Of a stretch of 19,874 bases of DNA, positions 1-6,300 are shown one piece after another. A model generated the notes under the pieces. That model was not told where the DNA came from, ran no database searches, and saw nothing but the letters and a program-made list of their open reading frames with translations. Source of the DNA: an uncultured Oscillospiraceae bacterium (GTDB taxonomy: Bacteria; Bacillota; Clostridia; Oscillospirales; Oscillospiraceae); assembly GCA_934661735.1 (NCBI GenBank), contig CAKUJN010000037.1, forward strand, positions 1 to 19,874, read 5' to 3'. The stretch's first letter is position 1. Each line of letters opens with the position of its first letter. The position numbers and the translations under genes were made by a program.

Positions 1-673
1 CAAAGCAGTACAGGCTGTGGCTGAGATACACCGGCAGAATCTGCGGCACGCACGCCGACCAGAACGCCTGGAACTTGTTCGCGCCCAGTGCCTCCATTGC
101 CTCAAACGGCCCCATATCGATTGTCTCAATGCTCTCAAACAGCATCTTCGCCACAATGCCGAACGTGAAAATCGCAATGGCGACCGTGCCGGAGAATGTG
201 CCCAGCGAGAAAATCAGCGCGCAGACCAGCGCGATAATCAGCGTCGGCAGCGTCCGGATCAATCCCAGAATAAATCGGATGATCCACACGACCGGCGTGC
301 TTTTGTTGATGTTGCTCGACGACAGAATCGCCACCGGCAGCGCCAGCACACAGCCGATTACCGTGCCCAGAATCGACATCTTGATCGTGTCGATCAGCGG
401 CGAAATGACCTTCGGGAAGAAGCTCCAGTCCGGCTGGAAGATTTTCTCCAGCAGATCGACCATCTTCCGGAATTTTGTAATAATAACGTGCAGGTCAAAG
501 CCCGTCGTTTTCAGCGACAGCCAGATCGCCGCCGCCAGCAGCAGCACAATCAGCGGCGCGCGGCTTCTGCGGCGCTGCACCGTGTGCCCGTTTGCCAGCG
601 TGACCGTCTGCGGCCGGAAAATCCGGTCATAGAGCGTCAGCTTCATCAGGCCCGATTCGTTGTTGTTTTCCAT
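1..673 (-). CDS. phnE: Phosphonate/phosphite ABC transporter permease PhnE (3' end cut off by window edge)
   Basis: Inner-membrane permease subunit that would pair with the PhnC ATPase and PhnD binding protein to import phosphonate, phosphite or a related anion. About 224 codons are visible and the frame is still open at base 1. A short cytoplasmic N-terminus is followed by a hydrophobic segment at about residues 38-57, then several further membrane segments. The ABC permease coupling motif (EAMEALGANKFQAFW) lies near residues 195-210 and fits the PhnE family of binding-protein-dependent permeases. The ATG at 671-673 begins 2 bases after the phnC stop, and an AGGGG motif in the end of phnC can serve as ribosome binding site, so the two genes are translationally close. 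Substrate specificity cannot be read from the sequence. Confidence 0.9.
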   Translation of the reverse strand, partial: MENNNESGLMKLTLYDRIFRPQTVTLANGHTVQRRRSRAPLIVLLLAAAIWLSLKTTGFDLHVIITKFRKMVDLLEKIFQPDWSFFPKVISPLIDTIKMSILGTVIGCVLALPVAILSSSNINKSTPVVWIIRFILGLIRTLPTLIIALVCALIFSLGTFSGTVAIAIFTFGIVAKMLFESIETIDMGPFEAMEALGANKFQAFWSACVPQILPVYLSHSLYCF

Positions 674-675
674 GC

Positions 676-1473
676 TCAGACCCCTGCCTTCTTGGCGCTG
701 GGAAGCTCGCCCTCGCCCTCGCCCATCGTCGGCGCCTTCGCGCCGTTGTAGACCTCGTCAATCTGCTCCTGCGTAATGGTGCTGGCCGGGCCGTCAAACA
801 CGATCTCGCCCGCGCGGATGCCGATAACGCGGTCGCAGTATTTCAGCGCCAGATCGACATGGTGGATGTTCAGCAGGATGGAAATCTTGTACTCCTTGTT
901 GATGCGCACAAAGTCCTGCATGACCTGCTTTGCCGTGATCGGGTCCAGCGACGCGACCGGCTCGTCCGCCAGAATAATCTTCGGATTCTGGTTCAGCGTC
1001 CGCGCCAGCGCCACGCGCTGCTGCTGGCCGCCGGACAGCTGGTCGCAGCGGGTATAGGCCTTATCCAAAATGCCTACCTTGTCCAGACTCTCCAGCGCGC
1101 GCATCTTCTGTTCCTTTGTGAAAATGCCCAGCAGCACGCGGAAAAACGGCATATCGGGCACATCTGCGGTCAGAACGTTCTTGATGGCGGTGCTGCGGGA
1201 AACCAGATTGAAGCTCTGGAAGATCATGCCGACCTTGCGGCGATAGCGGCGAAGCTCCCTGCCGCGCAGCGAGTCAACCTCGACGCCGTCAACGGTCAGC
1301 TCGCCCTTTGTGATATCGTGCATACGGTTGATGCAGCGCAGGATGGTGGACTTGCCCGCGCCGGAAAGGCCGATGATGGCGACAAACTCGCCCTGCTCAA
1401 TCTGCAGGTTGATGTTCTTCAGCGCTGTGAAGCCGTTTGGATAAGTCTTATACACATTTTTGAATTCAATCAT
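676..1473 (-). CDS. phnC: Phosphonate ABC transporter ATP-binding protein PhnC
   Basis: Cytoplasmic ATPase of the phn importer, 265 residues, a normal length for PhnC. Walker A (GLSGAGKST) is at about residues 34-42; further along are the Q-loop (MIFQSFNLV), the ABC signature (LSGGQQQR), Walker B with its glutamate (IILADEP) and the H-loop (LNIHHVD). All catalytic elements are intact. The open frame extends 49 codons further upstream to 1620, but that stretch crosses a strong hairpin and encodes low-complexity Ala/Pro/Gly. The ATG at 1473, which begins MIEFKNVYKTYPNG and has a purine-rich GAAAAGAG stretch upstream, is therefore the chosen start. It lies downstream of phnD with a 167-bp gap containing a terminator-like hairpin, so expression is probably lower than that of phnD. 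Confidence 0.93.
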   Translation of the reverse strand: MIEFKNVYKTYPNGFTALKNINLQIEQGEFVAIIGLSGAGKSTILRCINRMHDITKGELTVDGVEVDSLRGRELRRYRRKVGMIFQSFNLVSRSTAIKNVLTADVPDMPFFRVLLGIFTKEQKMRALESLDKVGILDKAYTRCDQLSGGQQQRVALARTLNQNPKIILADEPVASLDPITAKQVMQDFVRINKEYKISILLNIHHVDLALKYCDRVIGIRAGEIVFDGPASTITQEQIDEVYNGAKAPTMGEGEGELPSAKKAGV

Positions 1474-1582
1474 GCCGCGACTCTTTTCTTTCTCAAAGTA
1501 TTGGTAAATATCCGTTAAAGCAAAAACAAACTCAGCTGCCGCGGCTCCGCCGTCTGCCGGAGGCGCCGCCGCGCCTGTTAAG

Positions 1583-1612
1583 GGAAAAGGCGCCCCGTAT
1601 ACGCGGGGCGCC
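1583..1612 (-). terminator. Intercistronic hairpin with T-run between phnD and phnC
   Basis: The arms at 1589-1597 and 1604-1612 (GGCGCCCCG and its complement) form a perfect 9-bp GC stem with a 6-nt loop. On the minus strand it is followed by TTTTCCCTT. It sits after the phnD stop and before phnC, the classical place for partial termination that lets the binding protein be made in excess of the ATPase and permease. The sequence shows the hairpin; the attenuation role is inferred. Confidence 0.75.
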
Positions 1613-1640
1613 TGATTCACTTGAACGCTATTTGATTGGA

Positions 1641-2801
1641 TTATTCGGCGACAGCCTTCAGAGCGGCGCGCGCGCCGTCATAGTCGGAGTCGACAGCCTT
1701 GGCATAGCCGGTGTGGCTGTAGACGTCGAAGATGGCCTTGCCTTCATCGGTGCTGATGATGTTGATGAAGCAGTCCTGCAGCGCCGCGACGATTTCGGGC
1801 GTGTAGTACGGGCTCTCCTTGGAGATGGCGACGGTGTCGTTGTAGATACCCTCGGTGACGCCGATGACATTCATCTCGTTCCAGATGGTGTCGGTGCGTC
1901 CCATGCCCTGCTTGCCGGTCTCATCCTGCTGGTCGGTGGGCAGCTGCCACGATGCCTCATAGTCGTTGCGGCCGTCGGCATAGCAGACAATGATATCCAC
2001 GGATTCCGCAGCGGCATAGGAGAACGCGGTGCCGTAGCCGGAGTCGATGGGCATGACGTTGGTCAGATCGGAGATCTTTTTGCCGTCATAGTTGGCCATC
2101 AGCCACATGGACGGATAGATATAGCCTGCGGAAGAGGAGGTTTTCTGAACCGCCCACTTGGCCTTGTCCAGATCTTCCCACGTCAGAGTCTCGCCGTTGT
2201 TGACCTTTTCGGCCAGCTGACGGCCGTATTCGGACGGAGTGGCGTAAATCAGGGAACGATAGTAGGTGACCTGCGGGCCATCCTTCTTGGTGGCGTTCGC
2301 GTCGCCGTTCCAGTCGGCGGGGTTGGTCGAGTCGTTGGACAGGCCGTTGCGGGTTGCCGTCAGGATGACGTCAACGTCGTCGGAGTACAGCGCGTAGGTG
2401 CCGCCGGGCAGCCAGCCCAGATCGATGGAGCCGGCAGACATGGCCTCGCCGGTGGCGTCATAGCTGGTGCCAACGGTGATGTCGACCTCGTCGATGTCAT
2501 AACCAAGCTTTGCCATCTCGGCCTTGACCAGCTCGGGCAGATTCTTCGTGCCGGTGATGATGACGTCGGCGTCCTTGGACGGGACAAACTCAAGCGTCAG
2601 CTTGTCGAAATGCTGATTTTCGCTTGCCGCGGGTTCCTCTGCGGCAGGCTCTTCTGCTGCGGGTTCTTCCGCTGCCGGAGTTTCGGCCGCCGGAGTCTCC
2701 GCTGCCGGAGTCTCAGCCGCTGGGGTTTCGGTCTTGGCCGCGCAGGCGCACATGCCGAGCGCCATGACAACCACGAGGAGCAGTGCAATGATCTTTTTCA
2801 T
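1641..2801 (-). CDS. phnD: PhnD-type phosphonate/phosphite ABC transporter substrate-binding lipoprotein
   Basis: Extracytoplasmic binding protein of the importer, 386 residues. Residues 1-17 are a lipoprotein signal peptide (MKKIIALLLVVVMALGM) with the lipobox Cys at 18; a second Cys at 20 is an alternative. Residues 25-59 are seven tandem five-residue units of the E(T/E)PAA type, a flexible tether from the membrane. The remainder is a PhnD-like periplasmic-binding domain (LTLEFVPSKDADVI..., VDITVGTSYDATGEAMSAGSIDLGWLPGG, YRSLIYATPSEYG, LANYDGKKISDLTN). The ATG at 2801 has a perfect AGGAGGA 9 bases upstream. It is first gene of phnD-phnC-phnE with its own promoter at 2906-2934. No C-P lyase or phosphite dehydrogenase gene is in view, so the ligand is uncertain. 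Confidence 0.92.
   Translation of the reverse strand: MKKIIALLLVVVMALGMCACAAKTETPAAETPAAETPAAETPAAEEPAAEEPAAEEPAASENQHFDKLTLEFVPSKDADVIITGTKNLPELVKAEMAKLGYDIDEVDITVGTSYDATGEAMSAGSIDLGWLPGGTYALYSDDVDVILTATRNGLSNDSTNPADWNGDANATKKDGPQVTYYRSLIYATPSEYGRQLAEKVNNGETLTWEDLDKAKWAVQKTSSSAGYIYPSMWLMANYDGKKISDLTNVMPIDSGYGTAFSYAAAESVDIIVCYADGRNDYEASWQLPTDQQDETGKQGMGRTDTIWNEMNVIGVTEGIYNDTVAISKESPYYTPEIVAALQDCFINIISTDEGKAIFDVYSHTGYAKAVDSDYDGARAALKAVAE
2625..2729 (-). repeat. Seven in-frame 15-bp tandem repeats encoding the PhnD tether
   Basis: Seven consecutive 15-bp units encode ETPAA (four, upstream) and EEPAA (three, downstream) directly after the lipobox of PhnD. Their synonymous codons vary, so they are not fresh slippage products, but copy number could vary between strains and change tether length. 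Confidence 0.85.
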
Positions 2802-2828
2802 TTGTTTCTTTCCTCCTGAAAGATACGT

Positions 2829-2876
2829 CCGCAGCTGTCGCTGCGGGGTGTAATTGGAGGCCGCGTGCCCGCGGCC
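2829..2876 (-). promoter_or_regulatory. Two hairpins in the 5' leader of phnD
   Basis: Between the phnD promoter and its ribosome binding site are two perfect 7-bp GC-rich stems with 4-nt loops: 2859-2865/2870-2876 (GGCCGCG, complement) and 2829-2835/2840-2846 (CCGCAGC, complement). Neither is followed by a T-run, so they are not plain terminators. They could stabilise the mRNA or form part of a control element. No known riboswitch class is recognised. Confidence 0.5.
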
Positions 2877-2905
2877 CCGTTTTCTGTGGCATTTCTACCA
2901 GCGTC

Positions 2906-2941
2906 AATATAACACACTTGCGCCGACAATACAAGTGTCGG
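2906..2941 (-). promoter_or_regulatory. Promoter of the phn operon with overlapping inverted repeats
   Basis: On the minus strand a -35 TTGTAT (2929-2934) and a -10 TATATT (2906-2911) are separated by exactly 17 bases, placing the start about 97 bases upstream of phnD. Two inverted repeats overlap the core: ACACTTG/CAAGTGT (2914-2920/2932-2938) and CCGACA/TGTCGG (2923-2928/2936-2941), the second spanning the -35 box. They are candidate operators for a repressor, possibly phosphate- or phosphonate-responsive (inference). Confidence 0.6.
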
Positions 2942-2978
2942 TTTTCCAGTTTACAACGATTTTACACACACTTTTTCA

Positions 2979-3005
2979 CATTCGTCCGTACAGTGCGGAC
3001 AAATG
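2979..3005 (-). terminator. Weak imperfect hairpin after surE
   Basis: GTCCG/CGGAC (2984-2988/2996-3000), extended past one mismatch by CATT/AATG, forms a stem with a 7-nt loop just beyond the surE stop. No T-run follows on the minus strand, so termination is only a possibility. Confidence 0.3.
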
Positions 3006-3006
3006 T

Positions 3007-3741
3007 TCAGAACGAGGCGCACCGCACCTGTCCAACCGACACATAGCCGTTGAGCACGGCGTGGATATCGCTTCCCTCGCACGTCTGCTCCGCGCGCAGA
3101 ACGGTCGCCCTCGGCGTGAGATAACGCACGCGCGGCTCCTCGCGCACGCAGTGATAGCGGTTTTCATAGTACGAATGCTTTTCCGGAACGCGCCCGTACA
3201 GCACGCCGCGGCACTGCGCAAGCGGACACGTCGGGAAATTCACATTCCAGAAACACCCGTCCCGCAGCGGCTTTTCCAGCAGCTCCGCCAGAACCGGCTC
3301 CAGATATGCGTCCGTGACCGCGGTCGAGCGGTCGTCCTTCATCGAAAGCGCAATCGCGGGAATGCCGTTCAGGACCGCCTCGGTCGCCGCGCCGATCGTG
3401 CCGGAGTAATTGATGTCCAGTCCCGCGTTCATTCCGTCGTTGATGCCCGAAAGCACCACATCCGGCCTGCATGGCAGAAGCGTCAGCAGCGCCACCTTCA
3501 CACAGTCCGCCGGCGTGCCGTCCACGCTCCACGCGCCCCTTACCGGCACGGGGAAATCGACCTCGCGCACCGCCATCTCACAGTCAAAAATCGTCAGTCG
3601 CACCGACATGCCGCTGCACTGCCGCTCGGGCGCGGCGACCCACACGTCGCCGAATTTCCCCGCCGCCGCGGCCAGCCGTGCAATCCCCTCCGACGAGATT
3701 CCGTCGTCGTTCGCGATCAGAATTTTCCGTTTTTCCGCCAT
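3007..3741 (-). CDS. surE: 5'/3'-nucleotidase SurE
   Basis: Metal-dependent nucleoside monophosphate phosphatase of the SurE family, cytoplasmic, 244 residues (usual length about 250). The metal-binding residues are all visible: the NDDG motif with D12/D13, S43 in APERQCSG, and N101 in SGINDGMNAG. The family's DGTPADCVK block is at 74-82. The ATG at 3741 has GAGGTG upstream at good spacing. A promoter (TTGAGA-18-TAGAAT) lies at 3773-3802, divergent from the MATE gene. Downstream is an imperfect hairpin (2979-2988/2996-3005) without a clear T-run. It lies upstream of phnD on the same strand but phnD has its own promoter, so co-transcription is uncertain. Confidence 0.95.
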   Translation of the reverse strand: MAEKRKILIANDDGISSEGIARLAAAAGKFGDVWVAAPERQCSGMSVRLTIFDCEMAVREVDFPVPVRGAWSVDGTPADCVKVALLTLLPCRPDVVLSGINDGMNAGLDINYSGTIGAATEAVLNGIPAIALSMKDDRSTAVTDAYLEPVLAELLEKPLRDGCFWNVNFPTCPLAQCRGVLYGRVPEKHSYYENRYHCVREEPRVRYLTPRATVLRAEQTCEGSDIHAVLNGYVSVGQVRCASF

Positions 3742-3772
3742 ATTGTTTCACCTCATCTTGTTTTGCCGCTCT

Positions 3773-3802
3773 ATTCTAACACACTCTCCGCCCCTTTCTC
3801 AA
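3773..3802 (-). promoter_or_regulatory. surE promoter
   Basis: On the minus strand, TTGAGA (3797-3802), an 18-base spacer and TAGAAT (3773-3778), about 32 bases upstream of the surE ATG. Confidence 0.6.
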
Positions 3803-3834
3803 CCCTCATCCCGACAAATTTCCCGTCGCCAAGG

Positions 3835-3872
3835 TTGACAGAAAATTATATCTATTGTATAACCATCTGGTT
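3835..3872 (+). promoter_or_regulatory. Promoter of first MATE gene with a palindrome at the start site
   Basis: A perfect -35 TTGACA (3835-3840), 17-base spacer and -10 TATAAC (3858-3863). The palindrome AACCA-TC-TGGTT (3861-3872) overlaps the -10 end and the expected start site, in a position where a bound repressor would block transcription. The operator role is inferred. Confidence 0.8.
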
Positions 3873-3901
3873 GAATCTGAATCTCTGAAAGGAACCATGC
3901 A

Positions 3902-5278
3902 ATGAACGAAGAACGAACCTCAAACAAGATGGGCGTCATGCCGGTTGGCCGTCTGCTGATCTCCATGTCGCTTCCCATGATGATTTCCATGCTGGTGCAG
4001 GCGCTTTACAACATCGTCGACAGTATTTTCGTCGCAAAGATCAGCGAACCGGCCCTCACCGCCGTCTCCATCTCCTTCCCCATCCAGAATCTCATGATCG
4101 CCCTCGGCGTGGGCATCGCCGTCGGCGTCAACGCGCTTCTCTCCAAAAGCCTCGGCGAAGGCAACCCCCAGCGCGCCAGCCGCATCGCCGTGCAGGGCCT
4201 GTTCATCGAGGCGCTCTGCTATGTCATTTTCCTGCTGATCGGCCTGTTCGCGCTCGATCTCTTCTTCCGCAGCCAGACCGCCGACCCCGAAATCACCCGC
4301 ATGGGCCGCGAATATCTCAGCGTCTGCTGCATTTTCTCCTTCGGCCTTTTCACGCAGATTATTTTCGAGCGTCTGCTCCAGTCCACCGGCCGCACCACGC
4401 TCTCCATGATCTCCCAGCTCATCGGCGCGGTGACGAATATCATCCTCGACCCGATTCTCATCTTCGGCGTTCCCGCCCTCGGCATTCCCGCCACCGGCGT
4501 GACCGGCGCAGCCGTCGCCACCGTCATCGGCCAGTGCCTCGGCGCGCTCGCCGGCATCATCCTCAACGCCCGCCGCAACCGCGAGCTGACGCTCGACCTG
4601 TGCGGCTTCCGTCCCGACGGCCGCCTGTGCGGCGAAATTCTTTCCATCGGCGTACCCTCGGCCATCATGGGCTCCATCGGCTCGGTCATGACCTACGGCG
4701 TCAACCGCATTCTCTTCTCCTTTGAAGAGGGCGGCAAGACGGCCGCCGCCGTTTTCGGCGTCTACTTCAAGCTCCAGAGCTTTGTATTCATGCCGGTTTT
4801 CGGCCTGAACAACGGCATGGTCCCCATCGTCTCCTACAACTTCGGCGCGAAGAACCGCGAGCGCATCACAAAAACCATCATTTACAGCGCCGTCTACGCC
4901 ACCGCGATCATGCTGCTCGGCCTCGCCGCGTTCCAGCTGGTCCCCGAGCTTCTGCTCAGCCTGTTTGATGCCTCGGCGCAGATGCTTGTCATCGGCGTTC
5001 CGGCCCTGCGCATCATCAGCCTCTGCTTTGTGTTCGCCGGCTTCAGCATCGTCTGCTCTTCCATGTTTCAGGCCCTCGGCAACGGCTTTTTCAGCATGAT
5101 CATGTCCATCGCGCGCCAGCTTCTGATCCTGCTCCCCGCGGCCTGGCTTCTCGCGCACACGTTCGGCCTCGGCGCGGTCTGGTACGCCTTCCCCATCGCG
5201 GAGATTTTCTGCCTGATCATCTGCCTGCTCATGCTCCGCCACACCTGGCGCAAAACCATCCGCCCCCTCGGCGCGTAA
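3902..5278 (+). CDS. MATE family multidrug/Na+ efflux transporter (MepA-like)
   Basis: Integral membrane antiporter of the MATE family, 458 residues, the usual length, with two MatE halves and about 12 hydrophobic segments. Typical signatures include MMISMLVQALYNIVDSIFV near the N-terminus, LGEGNPQRAS after TM2, a TNIILDPILIFG block and NNGMVPIVSYNFGA in the second half. The start at 3902 has AAAGGA 8 bases upstream; an ATG at 3897 is followed at once by an in-frame stop and cannot be used. It has its own strong promoter and is transcribed away from surE. It probably exports drugs or cationic metabolites; the substrate is not predictable. A second, different MATE gene lies at 7364-8725. Confidence 0.94.
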   Translation: MNEERTSNKMGVMPVGRLLISMSLPMMISMLVQALYNIVDSIFVAKISEPALTAVSISFPIQNLMIALGVGIAVGVNALLSKSLGEGNPQRASRIAVQGLFIEALCYVIFLLIGLFALDLFFRSQTADPEITRMGREYLSVCCIFSFGLFTQIIFERLLQSTGRTTLSMISQLIGAVTNIILDPILIFGVPALGIPATGVTGAAVATVIGQCLGALAGIILNARRNRELTLDLCGFRPDGRLCGEILSIGVPSAIMGSIGSVMTYGVNRILFSFEEGGKTAAAVFGVYFKLQSFVFMPVFGLNNGMVPIVSYNFGAKNRERITKTIIYSAVYATAIMLLGLAAFQLVPELLLSLFDASAQMLVIGVPALRIISLCFVFAGFSIVCSSMFQALGNGFFSMIMSIARQLLILLPAAWLLAHTFGLGAVWYAFPIAEIFCLIICLLMLRHTWRKTIRPLGA

Positions 5279-5296
5279 AAGCTGCGTCCCACCGCT

Positions 5297-5350
5297 TTCG
5301 ACACTCGGCGCATTCTGCGCGTTGACAAATTTCCCAGTATCTGTTACATT
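5297..5350 (+). promoter_or_regulatory. Promoter module copy 1
   Basis: TTGACA (5322-5327), 17-base spacer and TACATT (5345-5350). The 35 bases 5297-5331 match 5581-5615 at 31 of 35 positions, all four differences being transitions. The match covers 25 bases upstream of the -35, the -35 itself and a few bases beyond, including the box TTCTGCGCGTTGACA. The start site would be near 5357. Confidence 0.65.
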
Positions 5351-5356
5351 AAAAAC

Positions 5357-5440
5357 AGACGATTGTGTTTGAGTCCCAGCGCTGCCATTGGCGGCAAGGC
5401 TGGTTGGATTGGCTCTTATGCCATCGTCGATTTTTATTTG
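5357..5440 (+). ncRNA. Candidate small RNA 1 (about 80 nt), unrecognised class
   Basis: It begins at the expected start of promoter copy 1. A closing stem GACGAT/ATCGTC (5358-5363/5423-5428) encloses two hairpins, GCTGCC/GGCGGC with one G-U pair (5381-5386/5390-5395, 3-nt loop) and TGGC/GCCA (5410-5413/5420-5423, competing for one base with the closing stem). TTTTTATTT at 5431-5439 follows the closing stem after two bases and can act as terminator. The same bases also read as an open frame (next entry), so coding and RNA readings compete. No Rfam class is recognised by eye. Confidence 0.35.
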
Positions 5441-5530
5441 AATAGACAACTTCGTGAAATACAGCCCATCCTTTCCGCTTCTCCAGATACTCTGTTTCTG
5501 CGTCATTTTCAGTACATGTGGAACTGCTGA
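5363..5530 (+). pseudogene. Open frame without ATG, possible gene remnant
   Basis: In the same frame as the upstream MATE gene, the reading frame stays open from 5279 to the TGA at 5528-5530. From 5381 it reads AAIGGKAGWIGSYAIVDFYL and then NRQLREIQPILSASPDTLFL, which looks protein-like. Its codons (AGA, CTT, ACT, TCT, TTG) are unlike those of neighbouring genes. The only starts before this stretch are TTG codons at 5363 and 5369 without a ribosome binding site. It may be a decayed fragment of a gene or mobile element, or pure chance. The family is not recognised. Confidence 0.2.
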
Positions 5531-5580
5531 AATAACTGCGTTTTTTCTGTTCCGGCAGGTTTCCGCCCTCCGCCGCCTCC

Positions 5581-5634
5581 TTCGGCACTCGGCACGTTCT
5601 GCGCGTTGACAGATTCGGCAGATTGCGGTATACT
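5581..5634 (+). promoter_or_regulatory. Promoter module copy 2
   Basis: TTGACA (5606-5611), 17-base spacer and TATACT (5629-5634), close to consensus, preceded by the same 25-base upstream box as copy 1. The start would be near 5641, directly at the 5' strand of a long stem, and 199 bases before the sigma factor ATG. Confidence 0.8.
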
Positions 5635-5639
5635 GATAT

Positions 5640-5759
5640 CAGATGCAGCTGATGAGACACCGGACGAAAGGGGCCCTGAGCCCGAGCGGCCACCGTCCAA
5701 GGCTGCATCTGCCTCTATTCCGGCCGGCAGGCTTCAATGCCTCTCGCCGGAATTTTTTT
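5640..5759 (+). ncRNA. Candidate structured RNA 2: stand-alone sRNA or attenuator leader of the ECF sigma operon
   Basis: Immediately after promoter copy 2, CAGATGCAGC (5640-5649) pairs perfectly over 10 bp with GCTGCATCTG (5702-5711). Inside, GGAC/GTCC (5662-5665/5695-5698) and GGGGCC/GGCC-A-CC (5670-5675/5688-5694) continue as a second interrupted stem with a GAAA asymmetric loop and a 12-nt apical loop. An intrinsic terminator follows. Such an order (promoter, compact fold, terminator, then a gene) is what riboswitch or attenuator leaders and free sRNAs both show. A CTGATGAG...CGAAA string resembles a hammerhead core, but the needed helices do not form. Confidence 0.5.
5717..5759 (+). terminator. 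Intrinsic terminator upstream of the ECF sigma gene
   Basis: ATTCCGGC (5717-5724) pairs with GCCGGAAT (5746-5753). An inner AGGC/GCCT hairpin (5729-5732/5739-5742) lies between, and seven Ts (5753-5759) follow. It lies 80 bases upstream of the sigma factor ATG, so full-length mRNA from promoter copy 2 must read through it. Confidence 0.75.
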
Positions 5760-5839
5760 GCTGCGGCTTTTGTGCTGTTCCGCCCGCCCGCGTTGTTATA
5801 CAGTCGAGGCCTCAAAAAAGAAACGGAGTATCAGAACCG

Positions 5840-6298
5840 ATGAAACAGGAACTTGTACTGGAGCTGTTCGACCGCTATGCCGATACCGCCTACCGCGTCG
5901 CGCTGAGCTATCTGCGCTCGCCGCAGGCGGCGGAGGACGCGGTGCAGAGCGTCTTTCTGCACCTGCTTGAGCGCGAGCTGACCGTCTACGCCGGAAAAGA
6001 GCGCGCGTTCATCACCACGCTGACGGTCAACCACTGCAAGAATCAGCTCCGCGCGCAGAAGCGCCATGCGCAGCTTCCGCTGGAGGACTACGACCCTCCC
6101 ACCGATGGCGACGCCCGCGAGGTCTGGCGCGCCGTCATGGCGCTGCCGGAAAAATACCGCGAGGCGGTCGTTCTGTGCTGCATTGAGGGCTATACCATGC
6201 CCGAGGCGGCGCAGCTGCTGCACATCGGCGTTTCCGCCGTCTCCATGCGCCTGCACAGGGCGCGAAGCATTCTGAAAAACCAGCTTGGGAGGAACTGA
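5840..6298 (+). CDS. ECF-type RNA polymerase sigma factor
   Basis: Extracytoplasmic-function sigma-70 family protein, 152 residues, slightly short but normal for clostridial ECF factors. Sigma region 2 occupies about residues 8-70 (FDRYADTAYRVALSYLRSPQAAEDAVQ...) and region 4 about 98-150 (LPEKYREAVVLCCIEGYTMPEAAQLL then SAVSMRLHRARSIL, the helix-turn-helix). The open frame continues upstream to 5606, but that part covers the promoter, stem and terminator, so the ATG at 5840 with GGAG at 5825-5828 is chosen; the 11-base spacing is a little long. A TTATAC element at 5796-5801 could be a weak -10 of a private promoter. The gene is followed 2 bases later by its putative anti-sigma gene, the usual arrangement. 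Confidence 0.92.
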   Translation: MKQELVLELFDRYADTAYRVALSYLRSPQAAEDAVQSVFLHLLERELTVYAGKERAFITTLTVNHCKNQLRAQKRHAQLPLEDYDPPTDGDAREVWRAVMALPEKYREAVVLCCIEGYTMPEAAQLLHIGVSAVSMRLHRARSILKNQLGRN

Positions 6299-6300
6299 CC

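Noticed and set aside
1474-1620. 49-codon N-terminal extension of PhnC
   Set aside because: Reads through the terminator hairpin and is not PhnC-like.
1632-2819. 395-codon open frame antisense to phnD
   Set aside because: Gly/Val-rich shadow of a confident gene; starts and ends track phnD.
3920-5506. 528-codon open frame antisense to the first MATE gene
   Set aside because: Composition-driven shadow: low-complexity Ala/Glu/Asp/Gly, no family features, lies over a clear MATE gene.
5648-5710. Hammerhead ribozyme suggested by CTGATGAG and CGAAA
   Set aside because: The intervening bases cannot form stem II, the residue after GAAA does not pair with that before the UC site, and stem I is offset by four bases.
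5606-5839. 78-codon N-terminal extension of the sigma factor
   Set aside because: Covers promoter, stem-loop and terminator; sigma region 2 begins right after the ATG at 5840.
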